Assembly (NCBI RefSeq): GCF_017968885.1
Contig: NZ_CP072913.1
Coordinates: 6,364,501-6,428,500 of the forward strand
Length of the DNA: 64,000 bases
Origin: Pseudomonas sp. Tri1
GTDB taxonomy: Bacteria; Pseudomonadota; Gammaproteobacteria; Pseudomonadales; Pseudomonadaceae
Direction: 5' to 3'
Part shown: positions 9,263 through 17,856 of the stretch, one piece after another
How positions within the stretch are numbered: the first letter of the stretch is position 1
Layout: every line of letters starts with the position of its first letter
Position numbers and translations under genes: made by a program
The notes under the pieces: model-generated
The model's input: the letters and a program-made list of their open reading frames with translations, nothing else
What the model was told of the DNA's origin: nothing
The model's database searches: none

Positions 9263-10411
9263 TCAACTCTGGGACGCGGCTTTGGGAAGGATGTCGTTGG
9301 CGACCATTTCACCGAACGGGCTCACATAACCCTGGCTCTTCGGCAGTTCCGGGCGCTCCACGTCCAGATGCGGAAACAACAACTCGGCCACGCGGTAGGA
9401 CTCTTCCAGGTGTGGATAACCAGAGAAGATGAAAGTGTCGATCCCCAGGTCGGCGTACTCCTTGACCCGCGCCGCCACAGTCGGACCATCGCCCACCAAC
9501 GCCGTGCCGGCACCGCCACGGACCAGACCGACACCGGCCCAGAGGTTGGGGCTGACTTCCAGCTTGTCGCGTCGGCCACCGTGCAACGCGGCCATCCGTT
9601 GCTGGCCTACCGAATCGAAGCGCGCCAGAGAGGCCTGGGCACGGGCAATGGTCTCGTCGTCCAGATGGGAGATCAATCGGTTGGCCGCTTGCCAGGCTTC
9701 GGCGTTGGTCTCGCGCACAATTACATGCAGGCGGATGCCGAAGCGTACGGTGCGACCGAGCTTCGCCGCCTTGGCCCGTACCTGTTCGATTTTTTCCGCG
9801 ACGGCTGCGGGCGGCTCGCCCCAGGTCAGCACCATTTCCACCTGCTCGGCGGCCAGATCCTGGGCGGCTTCCGACGAGCCGCCGAAATACAGCGGCGGAC
9901 GCGGCTGCTGGATCGGCGGATAGAGCAGCTTGGCGCCCTTCACACTGATGTGTTCGCCGTCGTAATCCACGGTCTCGCCTTCCAGTACCCGGCGCCAGAT
10001 GCGGGTGAATTCCACCGACGCCTGATAGCGCTCTTCGTGGTTCAGGAACAAGCCGTCGCCGGCCAATTCGTCCGGGTCACCGCCAGTCACCAGGTTGAAC
10101 AACGCACGTCCGCCGGACAAGCGGTCCAGGGTCGCGGCCTGACGCGCCGCTACCGTCGGGGAAATGATCCCGGGGCGCAGGGCGACGAGGAATTTCAAGC
10201 GCTGGGTCACCGGAATCAGCGACGCGGCCACCAGCCAGGAATCCTCGCAGGAGCGCCCGGTGGGAATCAGCACGCCCCCGAAACCCAGTCGATCCGCCGC
10301 CTGGGCGATCTGTTGCAGGTAGCCGTGATCGACCGCGCGGGCGCCTTCGGCGGTGCCAAGGTAATGGCCGTCGCCGTGGGTTGGCAGGAACCAGAAAATA
10401 TTGAGGCTCAT
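9263..10411 (-). CDS. ssuD: FMNH2-dependent alkanesulfonate monooxygenase
   Basis: This 382-residue luciferase-like monooxygenase cleaves alkanesulfonates to aldehyde and sulfite with FMNH2 and oxygen in the cytoplasm. The start [19 protein letters not shown] and the overall length match SsuD. AGGAGA precedes the ATG at 10411. FMNH2 comes from SsuE, encoded at the head of the same operon. The order A-D-C-B on one strand supports the call over other luciferase-like enzymes such as SfnG or MsuD. Confidence 0.94.
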   Translation of the reverse strand: MSLNIFWFLPTHGDGHYLGTAEGARAVDHGYLQQIAQAADRLGFGGVLIPTGRSCEDSWLVAASLIPVTQRLKFLVALRPGIISPTVAARQAATLDRLSGGRALFNLVTGGDPDELAGDGLFLNHEERYQASVEFTRIWRRVLEGETVDYDGEHISVKGAKLLYPPIQQPRPPLYFGGSSEAAQDLAAEQVEMVLTWGEPPAAVAEKIEQVRAKAAKLGRTVRFGIRLHVIVRETNAEAWQAANRLISHLDDETIARAQASLARFDSVGQQRMAALHGGRRDKLEVSPNLWAGVGLVRGGAGTALVGDGPTVAARVKEYADLGIDTFIFSGYPHLEESYRVAELLFPHLDVERPELPKSQGYVSPFGEMVANDILPKAASQS

Positions 10412-10436
10412 GGAGTGGTCTCCTAAAGGAATCGAA

Positions 10437-11402
10437 TTACTGCGCGTTCGCAACGGCCGCCGGCGGCGTCCAGATCACGTCCTTGATGCTCAAGGGCTTA
10501 GGGATCAATTTGAGCTGGTAGAAGCTGTCGGCGATCTTCTGCTGCGCCGCCACCACGTCCGGAGTGAGGAACAGTGCTCCGTAGCCCTGGCGCTTCACCG
10601 AGGTGAGCGTGATATCGGCAGGCAGGCCGAGCAGCGGCGATACCTGCTTGGTCACATCTTCAGGGTTGGCCTTGGACCACTCGCCCACCGCACGCACTTC
10701 TTCCACCAGGGTGGTGATGACCTGGGGATTTTTTTGCGCATAAGGTTTGGTGGCGAGGTAGAACTGATGGTTGTCAACGATGCCCTTGCCATCACGCAGG
10801 GTGCGCGCCTGCAACTGTTGTTCGGCGGCAGCCTGGTACGGATCCCAGATCACCCAGGCGTCGACACTGCCACGCTCGAACGCCGCGCGGGCGTCGGCCG
10901 GCGGCAGGAAAACAGTCTGGATATCGGAATATTTCAGGCCCGCATCCTCCAGCGCCCGCACCAACAGGTAGTGGACATTGGAGCCTTTGTTCAGCACGAC
11001 TTTCTTGCCCTTGAGGTCTTGCACCGACTGGATGGGCGAACCCTTGGGCACCAGGATGGCCTCGCTGGCGGGTGCTGGCGGTTCGTAGGCGACGTAGAGC
11101 AGATCGGCGCCCGCCGCCTGGGCGAACACCGGCGGGGTTTCACCGGTCACGCCAAAGTCGATGGAGCCGACGTTCAAGCCTTCGAGCAACTGCGGGCCGC
11201 CGGGGAATTCGGTCCATTGCACATCCACGCCTTGGGCAGCGAGACGTTTTTCCAACGAGCCCTTGGCCTTGAGCAGCACCAGGGTGCCGTATTTCTGATA
11301 ACCGATCCGCAAGGTCTCGGCTTGGGCTTGGGTAATGACGCCGAAGGACACAGCCGCAGCAAACAGAGCGACCAGCCCGCGACGCAAAATGACAGTGCGC
11401 AT
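10437..11402 (-). CDS. ssuA: Sulfonate ABC transporter substrate-binding protein
   Basis: This 321-residue periplasmic binding protein has a signal peptide ending AQAQA near residue 28, followed by [20 protein letters not shown]. That is the usual mature start of SsuA-type (NMT1/TauA-like) receptors. It captures alkanesulfonates for SsuBC. The downstream ssuD gene begins 25 bp later. Taurine-type receptors are related, but the accompanying ssuD and ssuE favour SsuA. Confidence 0.92.
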   Translation of the reverse strand: MRTVILRRGLVALFAAAVSFGVITQAQAETLRIGYQKYGTLVLLKAKGSLEKRLAAQGVDVQWTEFPGGPQLLEGLNVGSIDFGVTGETPPVFAQAAGADLLYVAYEPPAPASEAILVPKGSPIQSVQDLKGKKVVLNKGSNVHYLLVRALEDAGLKYSDIQTVFLPPADARAAFERGSVDAWVIWDPYQAAAEQQLQARTLRDGKGIVDNHQFYLATKPYAQKNPQVITTLVEEVRAVGEWSKANPEDVTKQVSPLLGLPADITLTSVKRQGYGALFLTPDVVAAQQKIADSFYQLKLIPKPLSIKDVIWTPPAAVANAQ

Positions 11403-11490
11403 GGCGCCTCTCCTTTTTGCTGTGGGGGTTTGGCTGCACCTGCTTGGCCGTTAGCGGCTGAGTAAGGTGAGTTGAATCTGGGGTTACGGT

Positions 11491-12084
11491 TCAAATGCTC
11501 CAGCGAGCACTCAACAAACGTTCGTTCAACACGCTGGGGTCCAACGGCTTGGGCCGACGGGCCATGGCGCTGAAAAACTGTTCCAGCGCTTCGTTCAGGC
11601 GTTGTTGCAAGGCCGGGGTCAACTGCGCCTGGGCGCTGCCTTCGCCGTAGGCGATCTGGCTGTCTTCGGCAAAAATACCGTGGAGCATTTCCTGGGCCTT
11701 GAGCGCCGACAGCACCGGCTTGAGGGCGTAATCCACCGCAAGCATATGGGCGATGCTGCCGCCAGTGGCCATGGGCAGCACCACCTTATGGGCCAGGGCT
11801 CGCTCAGGCAGCAAGTCCAGCACGGTCTTCAGCGCTCCGGAAAAAGATGCTTTGTAGACCGGCGTAGCGATTAACAGGCCGTCGGCGTTTTCGATCTGCT
11901 GGAGCAGGTCAACCACCTTCGGGCTGTCGAAACGGGCATGGAGCAGGTCCTCGGCCGGAAAATCGCGCACCTGATAGCTCACCACTTCCACACCTTGCTG
12001 CTGCAGCCAGCGTTGCGAGCGCTCCAGCAGCACCCCGGAGCGGGAGCGTTGGCTGGGACTGCCACCGAGTGAGACGACCAACAT
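11491..12084 (-). CDS. ssuE: NADPH-dependent FMN reductase of the alkanesulfonate system
   Basis: This 197-residue flavodoxin-fold reductase supplies FMNH2 to SsuD. It starts [17 protein letters not shown] (FMN phosphate loop) and carries [20 protein letters not shown], typical of SsuE. An in-frame ATG at 12093 has GAGGA directly abutting it, whereas the ATG at 12084 has GAGG about 10 nt upstream; the latter also matches the usual SsuE N-terminus. It is the first gene of the operon and follows the AT-rich promoter region shared in motif with lsfA. Confidence 0.92.
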   Translation of the reverse strand: MLVVSLGGSPSQRSRSGVLLERSQRWLQQQGVEVVSYQVRDFPAEDLLHARFDSPKVVDLLQQIENADGLLIATPVYKASFSGALKTVLDLLPERALAHKVVLPMATGGSIAHMLAVDYALKPVLSALKAQEMLHGIFAEDSQIAYGEGSAQAQLTPALQQRLNEALEQFFSAMARRPKPLDPSVLNERLLSARWSI

Positions 12085-12235
12085 GCCTACCATTCCTCAA
12101 CTGTCACGTGCGATTCGCAGTGGGCGATCTCGCGGTATGGAGCCAACCATAACAGGGAGACATATATATCTTTAAATCATATTTATTCATTTAGTTATTC
12201 GTTATAGATATATTCAAATTGCCTTATCCAGGGCA

Positions 12236-12259
12236 TGAAAAAAGGCCGTCGAAACGGCC
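12236..12259 (-). terminator. Terminator downstream of lsfA
   Basis: On the minus strand GGCCGT-TTCG-ACGGCC (12259-12244) is followed by a run of T residues (12243-12238). It separates lsfA from the downstream ssu operon, so ssu should use its own promoter. Confidence 0.85.
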
Positions 12260-12285
12260 AAAACCCTTGGTGCACAGTGATTCCC

Positions 12286-12378
12286 CTGTGGGAGCGAGCT
12301 TGCTCGCGATAGCGGTGTATCAGTCGACATCGTCGTTGGCAGATCCGACGTCATCGCGAGCAAGCTCGCTCCCACAGG
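12286..12378. repeat. REP inverted pair (REPIN-like), copy 2
   Basis: TGTGGGAGCGAGCTTGCTCG at 12288-12307 and its inverse at 12352-12378 are near-perfect canonical units. The inner flank GATAGCGGTGTATCAGTCGA is also part of the repeated module (compare copies 5 and 8). Confidence 0.92.
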
Positions 12379-12391
12379 TTCAGGTTTTGCG

Positions 12392-13030
12392 TCAGCGATT
12401 GGGCTGCGGGGTCAGGCGCAGGTAGGGCTTCACGGCGCGATAGCCTTTGGGGAAGCGCTGTTTGAGCTCCTCTTCGTCCTTGAGCGACGGCACGATCACC
12501 ACTTCATCACCGTCCTGCCAGTTGGCCGGGGTGGCAACTTTGTAGTTATCGGTCAATTGCAAGGAATCGATCACCCGCAGGATTTCGTGGAAATTGCGCC
12601 CGGTGCTGGCCGGGTAAGTGATGGTCAGGCGAATCTTCTTGTTCGGGTCGATCACGAACAGTGACCGCACGGTCAAGGTATCGCTGGCATTGGGGTGGAT
12701 CAGGTCGTACAGGTCAGACACTTTGCGGTCGGCGTCGGCCAGGATCGGGAAGTTGACGACAGTGTTCTGGGTTTCGTTGATGTCCTCGATCCATTTGTGA
12801 TGCGAGTCCACCGGGTCAACCGAGAGGGCAATGGCCTTGACGCCGCGCTTGGCGAACTCATCCTTGAGTTTGGCGGTGAAGCCCAGTTCGGTGGTGCACA
12901 CCGGCGTGAAATCCGCCGGATGGGAAAACAGCACACCCCAGCTGTCGCCGAGCCATTCGTGGAAACGGATCTTGCCGGCGCTGGAATCCTGTTCGAAGTC
13001 GGGGGCGATGTCGCCCAGTCTGAGACTCAT
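12392..13030 (-). CDS. lsfA: 1-Cys peroxiredoxin (Prx6 type), sulfur-starvation induced
   Basis: This 212-residue peroxidase reduces peroxides through a single peroxidatic cysteine, C45 in the PVCTTE motif, with the Prx6-type C-terminal domain. It carries no resolving cysteine. LsfA of P. putida was found as a low-sulfate-induced protein encoded next to ssu genes, which is the arrangement seen here. It has its own terminator at 12236-12259. Its presence beside SsuD/SsuE suggests protection against peroxide made by leaky FMNH2 oxidation; this last point is inference. Confidence 0.93.
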   Translation of the reverse strand: MSLRLGDIAPDFEQDSSAGKIRFHEWLGDSWGVLFSHPADFTPVCTTELGFTAKLKDEFAKRGVKAIALSVDPVDSHHKWIEDINETQNTVVNFPILADADRKVSDLYDLIHPNASDTLTVRSLFVIDPNKKIRLTITYPASTGRNFHEILRVIDSLQLTDNYKVATPANWQDGDEVVIVPSLKDEEELKQRFPKGYRAVKPYLRLTPQPNR

Positions 13031-13100
13031 GGTGCGGCTCCTGGATAAGGTCTTGTTGAGCTCAACTGTGCACCGGTTTCGACGGCTTTAAAAAGAATAA

Positions 13101-13116
13101 ATATTGATTTATTTAG
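13101..13116 (-). promoter_or_regulatory. Candidate sulfur-starvation regulator site upstream of lsfA
   Basis: ATATTGATTTATTTAG lies about 70 bp upstream of the lsfA start, in an otherwise AT-rich block (13088-13140). It matches 14 of 16 bases of a site about 95 bp upstream of ssuE. A CysB-type activator is the likely reader, but no direct consensus test is possible here. Confidence 0.45.
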
Positions 13117-13262
13117 AGCTATTAGAAATATAAAAAACTGTTCACTGGTATCGCATCGCCGGCGGGACCAAGATCGTCAACGAGGTTCGAGAAGGCCTCG
13201 AGTTGCTGAAAAGAGGAGAGGTTTCGAGAAAGGCTACAGGGGTGGGCCTGACTCGAAAACGC

Positions 13263-13302
13263 AAAAGCCCCGCCCGGCGTGTTGCCGGGCGGGGCTTTTT
13301 TT
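13263..13302. terminator. Strong bidirectional terminator after the OprD-type porin gene
   Basis: AAAAGCCCCGCCCGGC (13263-13278) pairs perfectly with GCCGGGCGGGGCTTTT (13284-13299) around GTGTT. A-runs and T-runs flank both sides. It lies 14 bases past the porin stop on the minus strand. Confidence 0.95.
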
Positions 13303-13315
13303 ACTTCGCTACGTC

Positions 13316-14638
13316 TTACATGAAGTTGTAAGTGTAGTTGAAGATCAGGCGGGTCTGATCCTGGCTGTCGCCTACACCGCTACTGCGGTAGGTACCCTGA
13401 CGCAGGGTAGTGCCGAAGCCTTTCAACGCACCTTGCTGGATTACGTAATCCACACGCATGTCGCGTTCCCACTCGGAGTAATCGCTTCCGCTGGCGCTGG
13501 CGGATTTGACGTCGTCACCACGCAGGTAGGCAACCGAGGCTTTCAGGCCTGGAACGCCCAAGGAAGCGAAGTCGTAGGAGTATTGGCCGAAGGTGGTGTT
13601 TTCACCGGCACGGACAAACCCGTTGATCATGCTGTCGGTGAACAGGTAGAAGCTCGCGCCGCCGGCACCTTCGGGACGACCGTTGCCGTTAACCACGTTG
13701 CCCTGGTTCAGGTATACGAAGCCACCGTCATCACCGACTTGCTGGTGACCCAACAGGAAGGCGCTGCCGCCCAGGGTGTAAGTGAACATGGCGCTCCAGG
13801 TCTTGTTATCGACCTCGCCCGCATGCTTGGCATAACCGCCGTTGTTGCTGAACCGATAACCCGCGTCGCCGTTGCGACCATCGGAGCTGCTGTCGAAGTA
13901 GCGCAGGTCAGTCTTGAAGGATTGACCTTCGCTGATCGGGAAAACATGCACCGCGCCCAGGAAGTGTTGCTTGTAGTAATCCTGCAGGTTGGCGTAGTAG
14001 TACTGCAGCGTCAGGTCTTTGGTGACCTTCCAGTCAGCACCGCCAAAGCGGAACTGGTTGCTGTCCTGGGTACCGCCCGCCACTGCCAGCCCGGTGCTGT
14101 TGCTCGATGCACGGCCTGTAGCGTGTTCCAACTGACCGGCGTTGAACGTGACGTTGTCGATTTCCTTGGAGGTGATGGTGCCACCTTCAAAGGTCTGCGG
14201 CAGCAGACGACTATCGTTGGCGACCAGGATCGGCAGGTTAGGCGCCAGGGCACCGCCCAGGTGGGCCTCGGTCTTGGAGAAAAGCGCCTTTACGTTACCG
14301 GACAGACGGCTCCAATCATGTACCGCCGAACCATCAGTATCGGCTGGCATATAGGAGCCGTTGTTACGGCCCCGGCCGCCATCGAGACGAATACCAACCA
14401 GCGCCTGGGCGTCGATACCAAAGCCAACAACACCTTGAGTGAAGCCGGACTTGTAGTCGAACTTGAGGCCGGTGCCCGTTTCGCGCAGGTCCTCGCTACC
14501 CGTTTCATGGTTATCGTTATTGAAGTACAGGGTACGAGAACTGACAGACGCCTTGCTGTCTTCGATAAAACCGGCGGCGCCTGCCTGCTGCGCCAAAACC
14601 CCAACGGCCACAGCCAGGGCCAAGGTGGACTTGTTCAT
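13316..14638 (-). CDS. OprD-family outer-membrane porin
   Basis: This 440-residue substrate-specific porin has a signal peptide MNKSTLALAVAVGVLAQQAGA. The mature part opens GFIEDSKASVSSRTLYFNND, typical of OprD/OccD/OccK porins, and ends RLIFNYTYNFM with the C-terminal Phe-x-aromatic signal used by the BAM machinery (final residues NFM are slightly atypical). I chose the start at 14638 for its GAGGAG site; the longer frame to 14743 lacks a signal peptide. The neighbours are lsfA/ssu on one side and argA on the other. The substrate is unknown; uptake of organic acids, amino acids or sulfonates are all possible. Confidence 0.9.
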   Translation of the reverse strand: MNKSTLALAVAVGVLAQQAGAAGFIEDSKASVSSRTLYFNNDNHETGSEDLRETGTGLKFDYKSGFTQGVVGFGIDAQALVGIRLDGGRGRNNGSYMPADTDGSAVHDWSRLSGNVKALFSKTEAHLGGALAPNLPILVANDSRLLPQTFEGGTITSKEIDNVTFNAGQLEHATGRASSNSTGLAVAGGTQDSNQFRFGGADWKVTKDLTLQYYYANLQDYYKQHFLGAVHVFPISEGQSFKTDLRYFDSSSDGRNGDAGYRFSNNGGYAKHAGEVDNKTWSAMFTYTLGGSAFLLGHQQVGDDGGFVYLNQGNVVNGNGRPEGAGGASFYLFTDSMINGFVRAGENTTFGQYSYDFASLGVPGLKASVAYLRGDDVKSASASGSDYSEWERDMRVDYVIQQGALKGFGTTLRQGTYRSSGVGDSQDQTRLIFNYTYNFM

Positions 14639-15109
14639 GCTTCGCTCCTCTCGTTTTCTAATTCTTGTGTGTCTTTGGTTCCGGATCGAACGCCCGGATT
14701 CCGCGGATGCGCGATTAGCGCCAGACCGTGACTGACAAGTCAATCGTAACCATTTATGACTACGACTATGGTCTAACCCTGCTACACCGGCCCGCAGGAT
14801 AATGGATTCTTTATAATTCCAAAAAGAATTGTTTCAATAGTTTTCAGCTCATTTCGACATATGGTCGCCATCACAGCACCATCAAGCCGTGACATGACTT
14901 ATCGGCGACGCAGGGAATTACTGAACGATGATTCGTCGGGAATTTACGAGGCCCGCGAATTCTTGGCGACGAGATATGTTTACGCGCCTCCTGCGCCTTC
15001 GATCCTGTCACGACAGCTCGCGCATGCCGCGATCTTGACGTGTTCCAGACTAGCTGCTCATTGTCTGAAATCAAGAAGATCGCGCCAGCGCAAGTTTTCC
15101 TAAGGCCGT
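14639..15109. other. 470-bp gene-free stretch between argA and the porin gene
   Basis: From the porin side this holds a leader of about 165 nt with a near-palindrome TGACTGACAAGTCA (14729-14742), a candidate promoter (14810-14837), and then about 270 bp up to argA in which I see no convincing gene. Short open frames there (for example 14861-15103) lack a ribosome site and recognisable sequence. Confidence 0.5.
14810..14837 (-). promoter_or_regulatory. Candidate promoter of the OprD-type porin
   Basis: Read on the minus strand, TTGAAA (14837-14832) is followed by a 16-base spacer and TATAAA (14815-14810). Both boxes are good sigma-70 matches and would give a leader of about 165 nt. Confidence 0.5.
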
Positions 15110-16408
15110 TTACAAAGACTTTTCGAAGATTTTCGAATTGCGCTGGTAGTTGTAGAGCGAAGCCCGCGCCGCTGGCAGTCGCTCGACACTGCTGGGTTCA
15201 AAGCCACGTTCACGGAACCAGTGGGCGGTCCGCGTCGTCAGCACGAACAGCGTCTTGAGCCCCTTGGCTCGGGCCCGGGTTTCGATCCGCTCCAGCAATT
15301 CGTCACCGCGCCCCCCGTGGCGGTACTCTGGGTTCACCGCCAGGCAAGCCAACTCCCCGGCGTCCGAATCGGCGATCTGGTACAGCGCGGCGCAGGCGAT
15401 GATCATGCCTTCGCGCTCGACCACGCTGAACTGTTCGATCTCACGCTCCAGCACTTCGCGGGAACGCCGAACCAGGATCCCTTGCTCCTCCAGCGGACTG
15501 ATCAGGTCCAGCAAGCCGCCAACGTCCTCGATGGCCGCTTCGCGCACCACCTCGAATTGTTCCTGGGCCACCAGCGTACCGCTGCCATCGCGAGTGAACA
15601 GCTCGGCCAGCAATGCACCGTCTTCGACATAACTGACGATATGGCTGCGGGCTACGCCGCCACGACATGCCTGTGCCGCCGCATCCAACAGTTCGGCCTG
15701 ATAGTCGCTGCCCAGCCGTTGCATGTGGGCCGGGACCTGTTGCGGGCGCAATTCACGCACCAACCGACCGTCTTCGCCGATCAACCCCTGCTCGGCACCG
15801 AACAGCAGCAGCTTGTCGGCTGCCAGGTCGATGGCCGCCCGGGTGGCGACGTCTTCGCAGGCGAGGTTGAAAATCTCCCCGGTAGGCGAATAGCCCAACG
15901 GCGACAGCAGCACGATGGAGCGTTCGTCCAGCAGGCGATTGATGCCCTTGCGATCGACTCGACGGACTTCGCCGGTGTGGTGGTAATCCACGCCTTCCAG
16001 CACACCGATCGGGCGCGCGGTGACCAGGTTGCCGCTGGCGACCCGCAGCCGCGAGCCCTGCATTGGCGAGGACGCCATGTCCATGGACAGGCGTGCTTCG
16101 ATGGCGATGCGCAACTGGCCGACCGCATCGATCACACATTCCAGTGTGGCCGCATCGGTAATGCGCATGCCGCGGTGGTAATGGGGGGTGAGGCCTCGTG
16201 CAGCGAGGCGGGTTTCGATCTGCGGACGCGAACCATGGACCAACACCAGGCGCACGCCGAGACTGTGCAGCAGCACCAGGTCATGGACGATGTTGCCGAA
16301 GTTAGGGTGTTCCACCCCGTCGCCGGGCAGCATGACGATAAAGGTGCAATCGCGGTGGGCGTTGATGTAGGGCGAAGCGTGACGAAGCCAATTGACGTAT
16401 TCGGGCAT
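15110..16408 (-). CDS. argA: Amino-acid N-acetyltransferase (N-acetylglutamate synthase)
   Basis: This 432-residue enzyme makes N-acetylglutamate from glutamate and acetyl-CoA, the first step of arginine synthesis. Residues about 1-280 form the amino-acid-kinase-like regulatory domain (VLVHGSRPQI near 55-64). Residues about 290-432 form the GNAT acetyltransferase domain (NPEYRHGGRGDELLERIE acetyl-CoA loop). The length and two-domain order match classical bacterial ArgA. argE lies upstream on the same strand with a 132-bp gap, an arginine-pathway pairing. Arginine feedback is known for the family. Confidence 0.94.
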   Translation of the reverse strand: MPEYVNWLRHASPYINAHRDCTFIVMLPGDGVEHPNFGNIVHDLVLLHSLGVRLVLVHGSRPQIETRLAARGLTPHYHRGMRITDAATLECVIDAVGQLRIAIEARLSMDMASSPMQGSRLRVASGNLVTARPIGVLEGVDYHHTGEVRRVDRKGINRLLDERSIVLLSPLGYSPTGEIFNLACEDVATRAAIDLAADKLLLFGAEQGLIGEDGRLVRELRPQQVPAHMQRLGSDYQAELLDAAAQACRGGVARSHIVSYVEDGALLAELFTRDGSGTLVAQEQFEVVREAAIEDVGGLLDLISPLEEQGILVRRSREVLEREIEQFSVVEREGMIIACAALYQIADSDAGELACLAVNPEYRHGGRGDELLERIETRARAKGLKTLFVLTTRTAHWFRERGFEPSSVERLPAARASLYNYQRNSKIFEKSL

Positions 16409-16540
16409 GAACCTGGGCCTGTAATAAATAACAGCCGAAAAAAGACGAAACGGAACGCACAGCGGGCTGGTGGTTATCGTCGGAACAGGCTTGGCGACAC
16501 GCGCGCTCTCCTCAAGAATACGGGCCCGGATGTGGGCAAT

Positions 16541-17698
16541 TTAGCCAGCCGTAGCCGGCGTCAGGCAGTAATGTCCGATCAACTGCCGCAACAATTGTAC
16601 GGTAGGTTGCAAACGTGACATTTCAAGGTACTCGCCCGGTTGGTGGGCGCAGGCGATATCACCAGGACCGAGCACCAGGGTTTCGCAGCCAAGGCGCTGA
16701 AGATAAGGCGCTTCGGTGCCGAACGCCACTGCTTCGGCACGATGACCGGTGAGTCGCTCGGCCACCCGTACCAGCTCGCAGTCTTCGGCCTGCTCGAACG
16801 GTGGCACTTCGGGGAACAGCGGTGCGTAGTCGATCTTGACTTTATGGCGTTCGGCGATGGGGTCGAGTTTCTGCTGGATCGCCGCCCGCAACACTTGCGG
16901 GTCCATGCCGGGCAAGGGCCGCAGGTCGAACTCCATTGAGCACTGGCCGCAAATCCGGTTGGGGTTGTCGCCGCCGTGGATGCAGCCGAAGTTCAGGGTC
17001 GGCTGCGGCACCGTGAATTGCGGGTTACGGAATTCACGCTGCCATTGCAGGCGCAGGCCGCGCAGTTCGCCCATGGCGTCGTGCATGGCTTCCAGGGCAC
17101 TGTGGCCCAGGCTCGGGTCGGAGGAATGACCGCTACGCCCGAGAATGTCGATGCGCTCCATCATCACGCCTTTGTGCAGGCGGATAGGCTTGAGGCCGGT
17201 TGGCTCACCGATTACCGCCGCGCGCCCCAATGGACGCCCGGCATCGGCCAGGGCCCGGGCGCCGGCCATGGAGCTTTCTTCATCGCAGGTGGCGAGGATC
17301 AGCAGTGGTTGCCTGAACGGTTGGTCCAGCAGCGGCTTGACCGCTTCGATCGCCAAGGCGAAAAAGCCTTTCATGTCGCAGCTACCCAAGCCAACCCAGC
17401 GGCCATCGACCTCGGTGAGTTTCAGCGGATCGGTCTGCCACAACGCGCCGTCGAACGGCACCGTATCGCTATGGCCGGCCAGCACCAGGCCACCGGGACC
17501 GCTGCCGAAACTGGCCAGCAGGTTGAATTTGCCAGGGCTGACCTGCTGGATATCGCAGGAGAACCCCAGGTCGCTGAGCCAGCCCGCCAGCAGCTCGATC
17601 ACGGCACTGTTGGACTGGTCCAGCCCAGGCTGGGTACAGCTGATCGAAGGCGCGGCGATCAGGGCAGCGAACTGATCTTTCATGGACGGCAAAGGCAT
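16541..17698 (-). CDS. argE: Acetylornithine deacetylase
   Basis: This 385-residue M20-family zinc hydrolase releases ornithine from N-acetylornithine. The visible metal-site motifs are LAGHSDTVP, GSCDMKGF and TCDEESSM, with the dimerisation domain in the middle. I chose the ATG at 17698 because GGAG lies 7 nt upstream and the product has the standard length; the frame reaching 17794 would run into the divergent promoter region. Pseudomonads also have ArgJ, so this enzyme's share of the flux is uncertain. Assignment as ArgE rather than another M20 peptidase rests on motif pattern and argA linkage. Confidence 0.9.
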   Translation of the reverse strand: MPLPSMKDQFAALIAAPSISCTQPGLDQSNSAVIELLAGWLSDLGFSCDIQQVSPGKFNLLASFGSGPGGLVLAGHSDTVPFDGALWQTDPLKLTEVDGRWVGLGSCDMKGFFALAIEAVKPLLDQPFRQPLLILATCDEESSMAGARALADAGRPLGRAAVIGEPTGLKPIRLHKGVMMERIDILGRSGHSSDPSLGHSALEAMHDAMGELRGLRLQWQREFRNPQFTVPQPTLNFGCIHGGDNPNRICGQCSMEFDLRPLPGMDPQVLRAAIQQKLDPIAERHKVKIDYAPLFPEVPPFEQAEDCELVRVAERLTGHRAEAVAFGTEAPYLQRLGCETLVLGPGDIACAHQPGEYLEMSRLQPTVQLLRQLIGHYCLTPATAG

Positions 17699-17856
17699 CG
17701 CTGGCTCCGGGCTTACAAGTTGATGTCCATCATAGAACCATCTGGAGCAAGGAATAAACCGCCACGGCGCGTAGGATGAGTGAGTCCTGTACACTGCACG
17801 GCCTTGGCAGCCACACCTTCCCCCGGCTGCGCACCCGATCCCTGGATTTTCCGGCC

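Larger units (their letters stand above)
12085..12391. promoter_or_regulatory. ssuE upstream region: AT-rich promoter, terminator and REP pair
   Basis: This 307-bp gap holds, from ssuE outward, an AT-rich block at about 12160-12225, the lsfA-side terminator near 12236-12259 and a REP pair at 12286-12378. The AT-rich block contains ATATTTATTCATTTAG (12179-12194), which matches 14 of 16 bases of a motif upstream of lsfA (13101-13116). In Pseudomonas, ssu and lsfA are sulfate-starvation genes under CysB-type control, so this is a reasonable candidate regulator site. Confidence 0.5.

Noticed and set aside
8864..10426. 520-residue plus-strand open frame opposite ssuC/ssuD
   Set aside because: It spans two real genes on the other strand and has no ribosome site or recognisable domain.
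14861..15103. 80-residue open frame in the argA-porin gap
   Set aside because: No ribosome site, no recognisable sequence and atypical codon use. It is treated as non-coding.
15221..16618. 465-residue plus-strand open frame opposite argA
   Set aside because: ArgA on the minus strand carries both expected domains. The opposite frame is low in recognisable sequence and spans the intergenic gap.
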